In this document: positions 10,142-19,838 of the stretch, in pieces
Numbering within the stretch: the stretch's first letter is position 1
Layout: each line of letters opens with the position of its first letter
NCBI GenBank assembly: GCA_026315105.1
Contig: CM048750.1
Span: 164,142,549-164,206,548 of the forward strand
Direction of reading: 5' to 3'
Length of the DNA stretch: 64,000 nt
DNA from: Locusta migratoria
Lineage: Eukaryota; Arthropoda; Insecta; Orthoptera; Acrididae
Notes under the pieces: generated by a model
The model's input: the letters and a program-made list of their open reading frames with translations, nothing else
What the model was told of the DNA's origin: nothing
The model's database searches: none
Translations under genes and position numbers: made by a program

Positions 10142-10142
<1 letters not shown>
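9771..10142. other. No recognised feature
   Basis: A short (CTACATC)-like motif near 9850 could be a worn LINE tail. Otherwise nothing is recognised. Confidence 0.35.

Positions 10143-10204
<62 letters not shown>
10143..10204. repeat. (AT)n microsatellite
   Basis: About 60 bp of perfect AT dinucleotides lie just outside the left TIR of the transposon at 10229. Confidence 0.95.
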
Positions 10205-10205
<1 letters not shown>

Positions 10206-10388
10206 TCGGTAGGACAGTGGTATATATATACAGGGTGAGTCACCTAACATTACCGCTGGATATATTTCGTAAACCACATCAAATACTGACGAACCGATTC
10301 CACAGACCGAACGTGAGGAGACGGGCTAGTGTAATTGGTTAATACAAACCATAAAAAATGCACGAAAGTATGTTTTTTAACACAAACC

Positions 10389-10391
<3 letters not shown>

Positions 10392-10424
<33 letters not shown>
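10392..10424. repeat. Poly(T) tract within left TIR
   Basis: Thirty-three T lie near the inner edge of the left terminal repeat. The right TIR has only a short T/A run there, so the tract expanded on one side. Confidence 0.95.
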
Positions 10425-10427
<3 letters not shown>

Positions 10428-10464
10428 GAACCCCGTTAGGCTCCGACAAGTAGAGCGACGGTGA

Positions 10465-10963
10465 CCATGGACTGTAAATGTATGGTGCGGAATCATTGGC
10501 GACCACCTCATTGGTCCTCACTTCATTGCAGGGGGCCCAAACAGCTGCAACGTACATCGCGTTTCTACACAATGATCTGCCATCGTTGCTCGAAAATGTC
10601 CCACTGGAAACGCGTCGACTTAGGTGGTATCAGCATGATGGTGCACCTGCACATTACGCAATTAACACTAGGCTGACCCTTGACAGGATGTTCGACGGGC
10701 GTTTCATAGGACGTGGAGGACGCATAAATTGGCCAGCCCGTTCTCCTGATCTTACACCTCTGGACTTCTTTCTGTGGGGAACGTTAAAGGAGAATGTGTA
10801 CCGTGATATGCCTACAACCACAGAGGATATGAAACAACGTATAGTGGTAGCCTGCGGCGACATTACACCAGATGTACTGCGGCGTGTACGACATCCATTA
10901 CGCCATAGACTGCAACTGTGTGCAGCAAATGATGGCCACCACTTTGAACATCTGTTGGCCTGA
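10465..10963 (+). pseudogene. DDE transposase C-terminal half (IS630/Tc1/mariner superfamily)
   Basis: The translation starts in one frame as TVNVWCGIIGDHLIGPHFIAG, then shifts by one base near 10533 into a frame open to 10963. It contains RWYQHDGAPAHYA (second catalytic D) and GRGGRINWPARSPDLTPLDF followed by FLWGTLKENVY (third acidic block), and ends DGHHFEHLLA, the usual C-terminus of this insect family. The N-terminal helix-turn-helix/DUF4817-like part and the first catalytic D are missing, so it cannot be active. It begins just inside the left TIR, consistent with an internal deletion. Confidence 0.85.
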
Positions 10964-11282
10964 CATGTCGGGACACACTCTATTCCACTCAGTAATTGAA
11001 AACGGAAACCACGTGTGTACGTGTACCTCACCCCTCATGGTAATGTACATGCGCGTCAGTGAAAAAGACCAATAAAGATGTTAGCATGTGGACGTAATGC
11101 GCTGATCTCGTCTCTTCTGTACCTAAAGTACATCACCGTTCCCTTTGGATCCCTACTTAATTCGGTGTTCTCCGATACACACAATCGAACAGCGGAGGAG
11201 TGGTACTCAAGCGTCAACTTTAGGTTACAATATCTCCGGATGTAATTAACATTTTACAATGCAACAAACGGCACTGATTAAG

Positions 11283-11297
11283 TATTTGTTCATATGT
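11283..11297. repeat. 15 bp target-site duplication of the PLE (left; right copy 15219-15233)
   Basis: TATTTGTTCATATGT occurs in the same orientation at 11283-11297 and 15219-15233, immediately outside the PLE. It sets the insertion boundaries within the DNA transposon. Confidence 0.85.
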
Positions 11298-11388
11298 AAT
11301 ATAGTGAGGACAGTTTACTACTCACCGCAAAGACGTGGCGACGAGCTGCGACAGGCACATACAAAAGACACACACATACAACACATTC

Positions 11389-11413
11389 AGCTATCGGCCA
11401 TGGCCTTCTTCAG
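11389..11413 (-). ncRNA. Hammerhead-like core in left PLE arm
   Basis: The reverse complement reads CTGAAGA, A, GGCC-AT-GGCC, GATA, GCT. This is the same motif as the right arm at 15073-15097. See that entry for interpretation. Confidence 0.35.
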
Positions 11414-11703
11414 AAATAGAGCACTCACGCAATCACACAGGCACACAACACAGTCATACAACCATCACCTCCGACTGCCACACTTCGAATCACGCTCTGC
11501 AGCGAATCGGGGACGGGAGGGGAGGGGAGGGGGAGGGGATAGAAAGGTTACGTCACGGTGGTGGGGATGGGTTAGATGGGAATAACGAGATGCAGCTTAG
11601 GAATGGAGTGGGGAGGCGGGTGAGGGGAGAAAATAAAATAAAATAAAATAAAGTAAAATAATATAATTTAAAAAAATTCATGTACACTGCAAGTGCACAA
11701 GAC

Positions 11704-11705
<2 letters not shown>

Positions 11706-11759
<54 letters not shown>

Positions 11760-11845
11760 TATACACACACACGATCACACATTCACACACCACTCAAATC
11801 AGGCGAGGTTTGGGATACAGAGGTAGGAACTGTAAGGTATGGAAA

Positions 11846-11915
<70 letters not shown>

Positions 11916-11960
11916 ATACATACATACATACATACACATACACACATATATATATATAGG
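11706..11960. repeat. (AC)n and (AT)n/(ACAT)n microsatellites in left PLE arm
   Basis: An AC run (about 11706-11772) and an AT run followed by CATA repeats (about 11845-11958) lie just beyond the stop of the inverted GIY-YIG frame. The same tracts, inverted and of different length, occur at 14532-14655 and 14725-14780. Confidence 0.95.
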
Positions 11961-11964
11961 GAAG

Positions 11965-12720
11965 TTATCGTAGGTTGAGGCCTGGTTGATTTCGGGATCG
12001 GAGAATGTATTGTAGGGATAACTCCCATCTGTGCAGTTCAGAAAAGCTGGTGGTGGATGGGAGGATCCAGATGGCCCGGGTTGTGAAGCAGCCATTGAAA
12101 TCAAGCATGTGCTCCGCTGCATGCTGTGCCACAGGGTGGTCCACCTTGTTTTTGGCCACAGTTTGGCGGTGGCCATTCATCCTAATGGACAGCTGGTTGG
12201 TGGTCATGCCAATATAGAAAGCTGTACAGTGCTTGCAGCACAGTTGGTAAATTACGTGGCTGCTTTCACAAGTGGCCCGGCCTCTGATAGGGTAGGATAA
12301 GCCTGTGACAGGACTGGAATAGGAAGTGCTGGGTGGGTGGATTGGACAGGTCTTGCAGCGGAGTCTTCCACAAGGATATGATCCCTGTGGCAGTGAGCTG
12401 GGTTTCGGGGTGGCATAAGGATGAACTAGGATGTTGTGAAGGTTGGGAGGGCGACGGAACACCACTTTAGGAGGGGTGGGAAGGATCTTGGGCAGGATGT
12501 CTCTCATTTCAGGGCATGAGGATAGAAAATCAAAACCTTGGCGAAGGATGGAATTTAGTTGTTCGAGACCAGGGTAGTACTGGGTGACAAGGGGAGCGCT
12601 CTTTTGTGGATGGTTACTAGTGTTAGGAAGAGGATTTGGGGTGTGTGAGGATATGGCACGGGAGATTTGTTTGCGGACTAGGTCTGTGGGGTAGTTTCTG
12701 TTTGTGAAGGCCTTTGTGAG
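11965..12720 (-). pseudogene. Truncated inverted copy of PLE ORF (GIY-YIG end)
   Basis: The minus frame is open from 12720 down to the stop at 11965 and encodes the last ~250 residues of the PLE protein, including CKTCPIHPP, VIYQLCCKHCTAFYIG and IRMNGH. Compared with the sense ORF the only residue change noticed is L for P just before RCKTCP. It lacks the whole RT and has no start of its own. It is a duplicated arm, not an independent gene. Confidence 0.9.
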
Positions 12721-12743
12721 ATAAAGGTTCCACCACTGTAGTT

Positions 12744-14525
12744 ATGGATCACAGTGACTACCTGGCAGAAGGGCTCCGCCAACTATCTGACTCCTCCACC
12801 TACAAGTTGTGCCAGATTGACCCCATTCCCAAAGTCCAACAAGATCTCCAATCCCTACTAAAATCCTATGGCCCCTCCCAGAAACTCTCCCCTGAATCCA
12901 TCTCCCTCCTCACCCCAGCAGCACCCCGCACACCCACCTTTTACATGCTCCCCAAAATCCACAAACCTAATAATCCTGGACGCCCTATTGTGGCTGGTTA
13001 CTGTGCGCCTACCGAACGAATTTCAGCCCTAGTTGACCAACACCTCCAACCTATTGTCCAAAATCTACCTTCCCACATCAAGGATACCAACCACTTCCTT
13101 CACCGACTCTCCACCATTCCCACCCCTTTGCCTCCTGGATCTTTACTTGTCACAGTGGATGCCACCTCCCTATACACCAACATCCCACATGCCCAGGGCC
13201 TTGCCGCTCTGGAACACTACCTCTCCCAACGTCCCTCTGAACGCAAGCCTGATACCTCATTCCTCATAACCCTTACCAATTTCATCCTACTTAACAACTA
13301 CTTTTCCTTTGAGGGGAAAGTTTACCATCAAATCCAAGGCACAGCCATGGGCACCCGCATGGCACCCTCCTATGCCAACCTGTTCATGGGCCGTCTGGAG
13401 GAATCCTTCCTAGCATCCCAAAACCTCAAGCCTCTGGCCTGGTTCCGGTTCATTGATGATATTTTCATGATCTGGACTCACGGCCAGGACACCCTATCCT
13501 CCTTTCTTCAGAACCTCAATTCCTTCTCTCCCATCCACTTCACCTGGTCTTCCTCAACCAACCATGCCACATTCCTGGATGTCAACCTCCACCTCACTGA
13601 CGGCTCCATCCACACTTCCGTCCATATTAAACCTACCAACCACCAACAGTACCTACATTTTGACAGTTGCCATCCCTTCCACGTCAAAAAATCCCTCCCT
13701 TACAGCCTGGCCACCCGTGGACAGCATATCTGCAGTGACAAGAATTCCCTTTCTGAATATGCTGAAGGTCTCACAAAGGCCTTCACAAACAGAAACTACC
13801 CCACAGACCTAGTCCGCAAACAAATCTCCCGTGCCATATCCTCACACACCCCAAATCCTCTTCCTAACACTAGTAACCATCCACAAAAGAGCGCTCCCCT
13901 TGTCACCCAGTACTACCCTGGTCTCGAACAACTAAATTCCATCCTTCGCCAAGGTTTTGATTTTCTATCCTCATGCCCTGAAATGAGAGACATCCTGCCC
14001 AAGATCCTTCCCACCCCTCCTAAAGTGGTGTTCCGTCGCCCTCCCAACCTTCACAACATCCTAGTTCATCCTTATGCCACCCCGAAACCCAGCTCACTGC
14101 CACAGGGATCATATCCTTGTGGAAGACCCCGCTGCAAGACCTGTCCAATCCACCCACCCAGCACTTCCTATTCCAGTCCTGTCACAGGCTTATCCTACCC
14201 TATCAGAGGCCGGGCCACTTGTGAAAGCAGCCACGTAATTTACCAACTGTGCTGCAAGCACTGTACAGCTTTCTATATTGGCATGACCACCAACCAGCTG
14301 TCCATTAGGATGAATGGCCACCGCCAAACTGTGGCCAAAAACAAGGTGGACCACCCTGTGGCACAGCATGCAGCGGAGCACATGCTTGATTTCAATGGCT
14401 GCTTCACAACCCGGGCCATCTGGATCCTCCCATCCACCACCAGCTTTTCTGAACTGCACAGATGGGAGTTATCCCTACAATACATTCTCCGATCCCGAAA
14501 TCAACCAGGCCTCAACCTACGATAA
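12744..14525 (+). CDS. PLE reverse transcriptase / GIY-YIG endonuclease
   Basis: This is the retroelement protein that copies PLE RNA (RT) and nicks target DNA (GIY-YIG). Of 593 residues, about 64-330 form the RT: FYMLPKIHKPNNPGRPIVAG (64-83), motif A VTVDATSLYTNIP with D139, motif B QIQGTAMGTRMAPSYANLF, motif C FRFIDDIF with D238/D239, and ATFLDVNLH. A linker with CGRPRCKTCPIH (459-470) matches the Cys/His motif of PLEs. The endonuclease has VIY (498-500), YIG (511-513), R522 and H526. There are no internal stops. The frame is open from 12720 (DKGSTTVV), the point where the palindrome begins, so ATG 12744 is not a natural start and the N-terminal domain is missing. Catalytically plausible but 5'-truncated. 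Confidence 0.93.
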   Translation: MDHSDYLAEGLRQLSDSSTYKLCQIDPIPKVQQDLQSLLKSYGPSQKLSPESISLLTPAAPRTPTFYMLPKIHKPNNPGRPIVAGYCAPTERISALVDQHLQPIVQNLPSHIKDTNHFLHRLSTIPTPLPPGSLLVTVDATSLYTNIPHAQGLAALEHYLSQRPSERKPDTSFLITLTNFILLNNYFSFEGKVYHQIQGTAMGTRMAPSYANLFMGRLEESFLASQNLKPLAWFRFIDDIFMIWTHGQDTLSSFLQNLNSFSPIHFTWSSSTNHATFLDVNLHLTDGSIHTSVHIKPTNHQQYLHFDSCHPFHVKKSLPYSLATRGQHICSDKNSLSEYAEGLTKAFTNRNYPTDLVRKQISRAISSHTPNPLPNTSNHPQKSAPLVTQYYPGLEQLNSILRQGFDFLSSCPEMRDILPKILPTPPKVVFRRPPNLHNILVHPYATPKPSSLPQGSYPCGRPRCKTCPIHPPSTSYSSPVTGLSYPIRGRATCESSHVIYQLCCKHCTAFYIGMTTNQLSIRMNGHRQTVAKNKVDHPVAQHAAEHMLDFNGCFTTRAIWILPSTTSFSELHRWELSLQYILRSRNQPGLNLR

Positions 14526-14531
14526 CTTCCC

Positions 14532-14577
14532 TATATATATATATGTGTGTATGTGTATGTATGTGTATGTATGTATG

Positions 14578-14652
<75 letters not shown>

Positions 14653-14738
14653 TTTCCATACCTTACAGTTCCTACCTCTGTATCCCAAACCTCGCCTGAT
14701 TTGAGTGGTGTGTGAATGTGTGATCGTGTGTGTGTATA

Positions 14739-14780
<42 letters not shown>
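14532..14780. repeat. (GTAT)n/(AT)n and (GT)n microsatellites in right PLE arm
   Basis: Inverted counterparts of the left-arm tracts. Length differs between arms, as expected for slippage after duplication. Confidence 0.95.
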
Positions 14781-14782
<2 letters not shown>

Positions 14783-15072
14783 GTCTTGTGCACTTGCAGT
14801 GTACATGAATTATTTTAAATTATATTATTTTACTTTATTTTATTTTATTTTATTTTCTCCCCTCACCCGCCTCCCCACTCCATTCCTAAGCTGCATCTCG
14901 TTATTCCCATCTAACCCATCCCCACCACCGTGACGTAACCTTTCTATCCCCTCCCCCTCCCCTCCCCTCCCGTCCCCGATTCGCTGCAGAGCGTGATTCG
15001 AAGTGTGGCAGTCGGAGGTGATGGTTGTATGACTGTGTTGTGTGCCTGTGTGATTGCGTGAGTGCTCTATTT

Positions 15073-15098
15073 CTGAAGAAGGCCATGGCCGATAGCTG
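15073..15098 (+). ncRNA. Hammerhead-ribozyme-like core in PLE terminal repeat
   Basis: CTGAAGA (15073-15079) fits the hammerhead CUGANGA box. GGCC-AT-GGCC (15081-15090) can form stem II. GATA (15091-15094) stands where GAAA is required, and AGCT (15094-15097) is a self-complementary stem III. PLEs are known to carry hammerhead motifs with very short stem III. Here A14 is changed to U, one unpaired base precedes stem II and H17 is G, so this copy is probably inactive. Confidence 0.4.
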
Positions 15099-15436
15099 AA
15101 TGTGTTGTATGTGTGTGTCTTTTGTATGTGCCTGTCGCAGCTCGTCGCCACGTCTTTGCGGTGAGTAGTAAACTGTCCTCACTATATTATTTATTCCAAC
15201 CTGGACTTTCCAATTTTATATTTGTTCATATGTTCAGATGTGCTAACAAAACTAATGGGGTTCCATTAAAAAACGTAGGGTTGTATTAAACATACCTCCG
15301 TGCATTTTTTATGCTTTGTATTAACAAATTACAAGAGCCCCTTTCCCCACGTACGGTCTGTGGAATCGGTTCGTTAGTATTTGATGTGGTTTACGAAATA
15401 TATACAGCGGTAATTTAGGTGACTCGCCCTGTATAT

Positions 15437-15730
15437 GCCCGGTAGCACAGTGGTAAAGTGACGAACTAGAAATCCAAAGGTTGCGCGTTCGATCCACGCT
15501 AGGTTCTAGGATTTTTGTCTGCCACTTTCCTCGTCTTTCACCGTTGTGGAAGATATCGAGTAGCACCGTGTTTCGGAACCCACGTTTAACTGTACGTCCC
15601 CCTATAACTGGCTGGGTAAGTCAGTTTGAAGGTCGGAGGAAGGCAACGGCTTACCACCTCCAAACAGGACCATGCCTAGTAAAGCGCTGTAGTGTTCAAA
15701 CCAATCTTCGGATTGTTGACTGCTTTATCT
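15437..15730 (+). mobile_element. tRNA-derived SINE of a second family
   Basis: Box A-like TAGCACAGTGG and box B GCGTTCGATCC lie in the first 70 bp, followed by a body with GGAGGAAGGCAACGGC, TTACCACCTCC and ACCATGCCTAGTAA. It is squeezed between the right TIR at 15433 and the foldback at 15733. Only one copy is seen in this window. Confidence 0.55.
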
Positions 15731-15732
15731 TA

Positions 15733-16421
15733 TACAGGATGAATCATCTAACACTTGCACCGCAAATATTGGGGAAACGGAAAGTGCGACTGATGAGCAG
15801 TTTTCACAGAATGGATTGGTAGTCAAGGGCTCGTATTTTTAGCCACAATATTGTAATATTGCTTAGAAAGTGTAATTTTTAAGCAGATATACAGTTTTTA
15901 AAATGGAACAATGGTTGTTTCTATCACGCACTGGAATTTTTGACACCAGCATGTGTGCAAAGAATTTTAATGACATTTTTATCACGTTTAGTTTGGCAGC
16001 TAAAATAATTCAAAGTTTTGGTGACATAAGCTACAACAGCGTAGCCTACTGGCTGGTGGTCATGAGACAGTGGGCCGTGCCCCAGGGACTAGCCTCTCGG
16101 CCAGTCAGCTACGCTGTCGCAGCCTCCGCCCCCTAAACTTTGAATGGTTGTAGTTGCCAAACTAAACGTGATTAAAATGTCATTCAAAATTCTTTGCACA
16201 CATGCTGGTGTCAAATATTCCAGTGCATGATAGAAGCAACCATTGTTCCATTATAAAAACTGTATGTCTGCATAAAAATTACACTTTATAAGTAATATTA
16301 CAATATTTTGGCTAAAAATACGAGCCCCTGACTACCAATCCATTCAGTGATAACCGCACATCAATCGCACTTTCTGTTTCCGCAATGTTTTCGGTGCAAG
16401 TGTTATGTGATTCACCCTGTA
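15733..16421. mobile_element. 689 bp foldback (MITE-like) with TACAGG ends and TA TSD
   Basis: Arms 15733-16035 and 16118-16421 are inverted repeats of about 300 bp (for example TTTATCACGTTTAGTTTGGC against GCCAAACTAAACGTGATTAA). Termini TACAGGATGAATCATCTAA and GATTCACCCTGTA resemble those of the transposon at 10229-15433. TA flanks both ends. No coding capacity, so it is probably non-autonomous and mobilised by a related transposase. Confidence 0.8.
16036..16117. repeat. Central hairpin of foldback, core shared with 44049-44140
   Basis: The perfect stem ACAGCGTAGC / GCTACGCTGT encloses a core with TGGCTG, CAGTGGGCCGTGCCCCAG and CGGCCAG. A similar core sits inside a different perfect stem at 44049-44140. 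Confidence 0.6.
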
Positions 16422-16514
16422 TATGTAGTCCTGTCACAAGTTTTCATGTATAACTGCTCGCTATATATAGGCACAGGGCGAGAAACAGAGTTGCATTAAG
16501 ACATTTCGGTAAGA

Positions 16515-16640
16515 AAATGTTCAAAAATTTGTAATCCTATGGAACCAAACTACATTGGTCTTCAGTCTCTAGTCTTACAAACTACTTAAACTAAGTTAAA
16601 CTAACCTAACGACAACACACACATCTATGTCCGTTGGTCG
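16515..16640 (-). mobile_element. SINE fragment (3' body only)
   Basis: The reverse complement contains AAGTAGTTTGTAAG and ATTTTTGAACATTTT, the 3' body of the common SINE. The tRNA head is absent and no TSD is evident. Confidence 0.7.
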
Positions 16641-16689
16641 TGTGGCTGTATACTAAAGTATAGTTTCCACAACGATTTTGGTTTTATGT

Positions 16690-17060
16690 GACGTCGACGT
16701 TTATGCAAGTACAGGAAAGTTGGAAGATGATGTGCGTACTAGATGGCCTCGAATATCGAACGTAACGTAATATCCAGGAAGTTGCAACGCTTGTGGGTGG
16801 TAACGGCTTCCGATCTGTAGACGATTTCATAGCTGCATTAGGGGCCATTCAAGGTACATGTCGTAAAATTCTGAAGGGCAACCCCAACAGTGTGGCACAA
16901 ATCACATAGCAAGAGCAACGTGATGCTCGCATGACGATTTGTGATGACCTAATCAGTTTTGCGAACGATGATGGGGCCTTTCTCAGCCTGATAATACCCG
17001 GAGACGAAATATGGTGTTTCTTTTACGATCTGCAACTGAATTGACATTCATCCATCTGAA
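16690..17060 (+). pseudogene. mariner transposase pseudogene
   Basis: This is a remnant of a mariner transposase. One frame reads LEDDVRTRWPRISNV (N-terminal linker). After shifts, QEQRDARMTICDDLISFAND is followed by DGAFLSLIIPGDEIWCF, matching the segment around the first catalytic D (normally FLSRIITGDETW). TAG at the start of the second block and other stops break it. Sequence after 17060 decays. No TIRs are seen. Confidence 0.75.
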
Positions 17061-17269
17061 ATGCGGCAGCGTGCGCAACATACTGAGTGTGTGGTTATTC
17101 TCCGGGCGACAAGTCTCAGAATTTATTGACTGTACCACGTTTATGTAATTCAGTGACGGCAGTATTTCATTACTATTGAACTACCTCGAAAAGAACGACC
17201 TATTAACCAATAGTTACCCCGGGATTCAAAAAGTACCGGTCTTGTGAAATACAGCTTGCACTTTATTCA

Positions 17270-18290
17270 CATTATTAAGTGATAGGTGCCCATCGACAAG
17301 GATTTCCGGAAGGCTTTTGACACCGTACCTCACAAGCGGCTTCTTATGAAATTGCGTGCTTATGGAATATCGCCCCAATTGTGCAATTGGATTCACGATT
17401 TCCTATCAGGAAGGACACCGTAGTCATCGAGTAAAACAGAAGTGATATCTGTGGTTCCCAGGTAAGCGTTGTAAGTCCCCTGCCCTTCATTGTGTTGATA
17501 AACGATTTAGGAGACAATCTGAATAGCTCTCTTAAACTGTTCACAGATAATGCTGTCGTTTGTCGGTTAGTGAAGTAAACAGAGAATCAAAAGCGATTTA
17601 GTCAAAATTTCTACATGGTGCGAAAATTTACAATTAACACTAAATAATGAAAAGTGTGAAGTAATAAACATGACCACTAAAAGAAATTCGCTGAACTTCA
17701 AATGTTCAAATGTTTGTTAAGCTTAAAGGACTTAACTTACAAATTATTTATGAACTACCTTATACTAAAGACAACACAAACACCCATGCCCGAGGCGCAT
17801 TCGAACCTCCGACGGGGAACGGCCTCGTGCATCGTACCAAAGCGCCTCAATGAACTCGGCCGCTCCGCGGCAGCTCGCTGAACTTCAACTACACGATAAA
17901 TCAGTCAAACCTTAAAGTCGTAAATTCTACCAAATACCTAGGAGTTATAATTACGAATAACTTAGACTGGAGGGAACATATAGAAAATGTTGTGGAGAAG
18001 GCGAACTAAAGGTAACGTTTCATTGGCAGAACACTTCAAAGATGCAACAGCTCCACCAAAGTGACTGTCTACATCACACTTGTACGTCCTTTCCTGGAGT
18101 ACTGTTGCCCAGTGTGGGACCCTCGCCAGTTGGGAATGACGAGAAGGTTTGAAAAGGTTCAGAGAGATTGACAAGGTTCAGAGAAGGGCAGCTTGTTCTG
18201 TTTTATCGCGTTACAGGGGGAAAAGCGCCACGGAAATGTTTCATAATGTGAGTTTGTAGCGTTTCAGTTATGTTGTACGCTTCCTACGGT
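17270..18290 (+). pseudogene. CR1-like LINE reverse transcriptase, broken by a SINE
   Basis: DFRKAFDTVPHKRLLMKL (motif A with its catalytic D) is followed by RAYGISPQLCNWIHDFLSGRT, then decayed motif B and C regions (FTDNAVV-like in place of FADD). After the SINE the thumb region resumes with LKVVNSTKYLGVIITNNLDW and FLEYCCPVWDP, ending with KVQRRAACSVLSRYR-like residues. Many frameshifts and stops. Same family as the minus copy at 57706-60150. Confidence 0.8.
17702..17874 (-). mobile_element. SINE with 14 bp TSD, inserted in LINE
   Basis: Nearly full-length minus-strand copy (head GCGGAGCGGCCGAGTTCATT, box B GGAGGTTCGAATGCGCC, family 3' body). TCGCTGAACTTCAA at 17688-17701 and 17875-17888 is the target duplication and is LINE sequence, so the SINE is younger than the LINE. 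Confidence 0.9.
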
Positions 18291-19479
18291 TTCATTGCCA
18301 ACATTACAGACAAAAACCTGAGAAATCTCAAATGAAACTTTGCTACCGGACAAGTAAAATATCACATTTTCTCGTTCAATTTAACTCACTATTAACACTA
18401 TTAGTAGAACACGTTTAAAAAATAGTATCTTAATTTAAACATAACTCTGGCTGCCCTTTTACGTAATTTTCAATTTTTGATACTTTCGTAAATAATAGCT
18501 GCGAACACAAAAATGCATTACACTTAGTTACATAATATAATGAGCCTATATAGATACTAATTTGTATAAATACAACAATATTATATAACTATTGCACAAC
18601 ATGATTAGATATGTACCGTTTGTTTAAATAAATTAGAGCAGACCATGTTTTATATATCACTGGATCCTAAATTAAATACTGATCGTTTTTCACACACTAA
18701 AACTAATAATTCGTTTGGTACTAAGGAACTAGCTTCGAAATAGACAAAACTACGAAGACTTTATACAAATCCGTATTTATAAAAAATTAGACCACAAATT
18801 GAAATACATTGAAATTACGTGTCTCAATAATAGTACACCTTCATAATATTGTCAAAACAGATAAGTGTGCACTTCAAAAACACAAATAACGTAAATAAAT
18901 TGAGTTATTTTAAAAATGAGTCAAAATAAGACTTTTAATTTGCGTACCACATTAAATACAAATTTCATGAAACAAGTACACAAACTAAACTAAATAGTAG
19001 TAATGTAAATGTAATATTTCAAGTTAAACATTTTGACGTATTTGAAATACTCCTGTATTAGTTATTTAATAACCGCACAACATTGTTATTCATATTACTA
19101 TGTAGTTCAGTTGTAGAGGAGCCATGTTTTGTCACTCTGTTCGTAGTCACAAAACTGTAAGCAGCTCTGTTATCTTGCTGCTGCATTTTTAATTTTATTT
19201 TGGACATTGTGCAACTATGTGTCTGGTTTAATATTCATTTAAATGGAAATAAAATTGTTTCCATATCAACTGGCATCATGTTTATGATTTACGAAAGTAT
19301 CCTGAAATATCAATCTTTTAGTGAATGCCGAAGACAGCTCACAACGGAGTGGACTTCAGCCAGCGTATAAGATAACTTCTTATCAGCTTCACCTACAGTG
19401 GAATGACTGTGTTATAGAGGCTGTGAACTAATAAAACTTTCCGTGATTTAGGAAAAAATTAGGGATCAGTTTGAGTCAA
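18291..19479. other. AT-rich stretch without recognised genes
   Basis: About 1.2 kb of very AT-rich DNA with no frame of family-level similarity, no TIR pair and no tRNA boxes. Confidence 0.45.
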
Positions 19480-19748
19480 TCCCAAAAGGGGTGACGCCAT
19501 TAGAAGGTGGAAATCATTCAAGGAACGACGTTATTCGTTGTGGGGAGATCTATTAGCAAAATTTTAATTACCGACTTTTACTTCTTAATGTAAAAATATT
19601 TTGCTAGCACCCACCTACCATTCAATAAAATAAGAAAACCCAGATAGAAAACAGATGGAACGGCAAAGAAAGGTTATGAAAGTGGTTAATGATCCCTCTG
19701 CCAGGCACTTAAATGTGACTTGCAGAGTATCTATGTAGATGTAGATAT
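19480..19748 (+). mobile_element. CR1-like LINE 3' end, 5'-truncated
   Basis: Contains GGGGTGACGCCATTAG, AATATTTTGCTAGCACCC and CCCTCTGCCAGGCACTTA, then TATGTAGATGTAGAT. The 3' coding end and UTR of the (GTAGAT)n-tailed family, with an internal deletion relative to 33590-33990. Confidence 0.7.
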
Positions 19749-19838
19749 AAACCACCATGCGTCGGCCGTCCCAATAAGACGGAGTAAGACAGGAGATCAG
19801 TTCCTGTCACAGCACTAGGAAGGAAGTATATGGCTTGT

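Larger units (their letters stand above)
11298..15218 (+). mobile_element. Penelope-like element (PLE) with inverted partial copy
   Basis: A sense copy (12720-15218) with RT plus GIY-YIG ORF is preceded by an inverted copy of its 3' half (11298-12720). The arms 11299-12720 and 13769-15185 pair along nearly their full length. The visible differences are mostly microsatellite lengths plus single bases, one giving GRL in place of GRP. The sense side carries about 32 extra bp (15187-15218) beyond the palindrome. Adjacent inverted partial copies are typical of Penelope elements. High arm identity and an open ORF suggest recent insertion. Confidence 0.9.
10229..15433 (+). mobile_element. IS630/Tc1/mariner-superfamily transposon with ~200 bp TIRs, hosting a PLE
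   Basis: The left end TACAGGGTGAGTCACCTAA and right end GACTCGCCCTGTA are inverted. The inverted similarity extends about 200 bp inward (10229-10440 against 15240-15433, sharing CGTAAACCACATCAAATACT). TA dinucleotides flank both ends. Inside are a partial transposase (10465-10963) and, at 11298-15218, a Penelope-like element bracketed by a 15 bp TSD. Without the PLE and its TSD copy the host element is about 1.27 kb, an internally deleted, non-autonomous copy. Confidence 0.8.

Noticed and set aside
11553..12028. Cys-Val and Tyr-Ile repeat frames
   Set aside because: Translations of (GT)n and (AT)n microsatellites.
13033..13812. Alternative frames inside the PLE gene
   Set aside because: Shadows of the RT reading frame, which alone shows conserved motifs.
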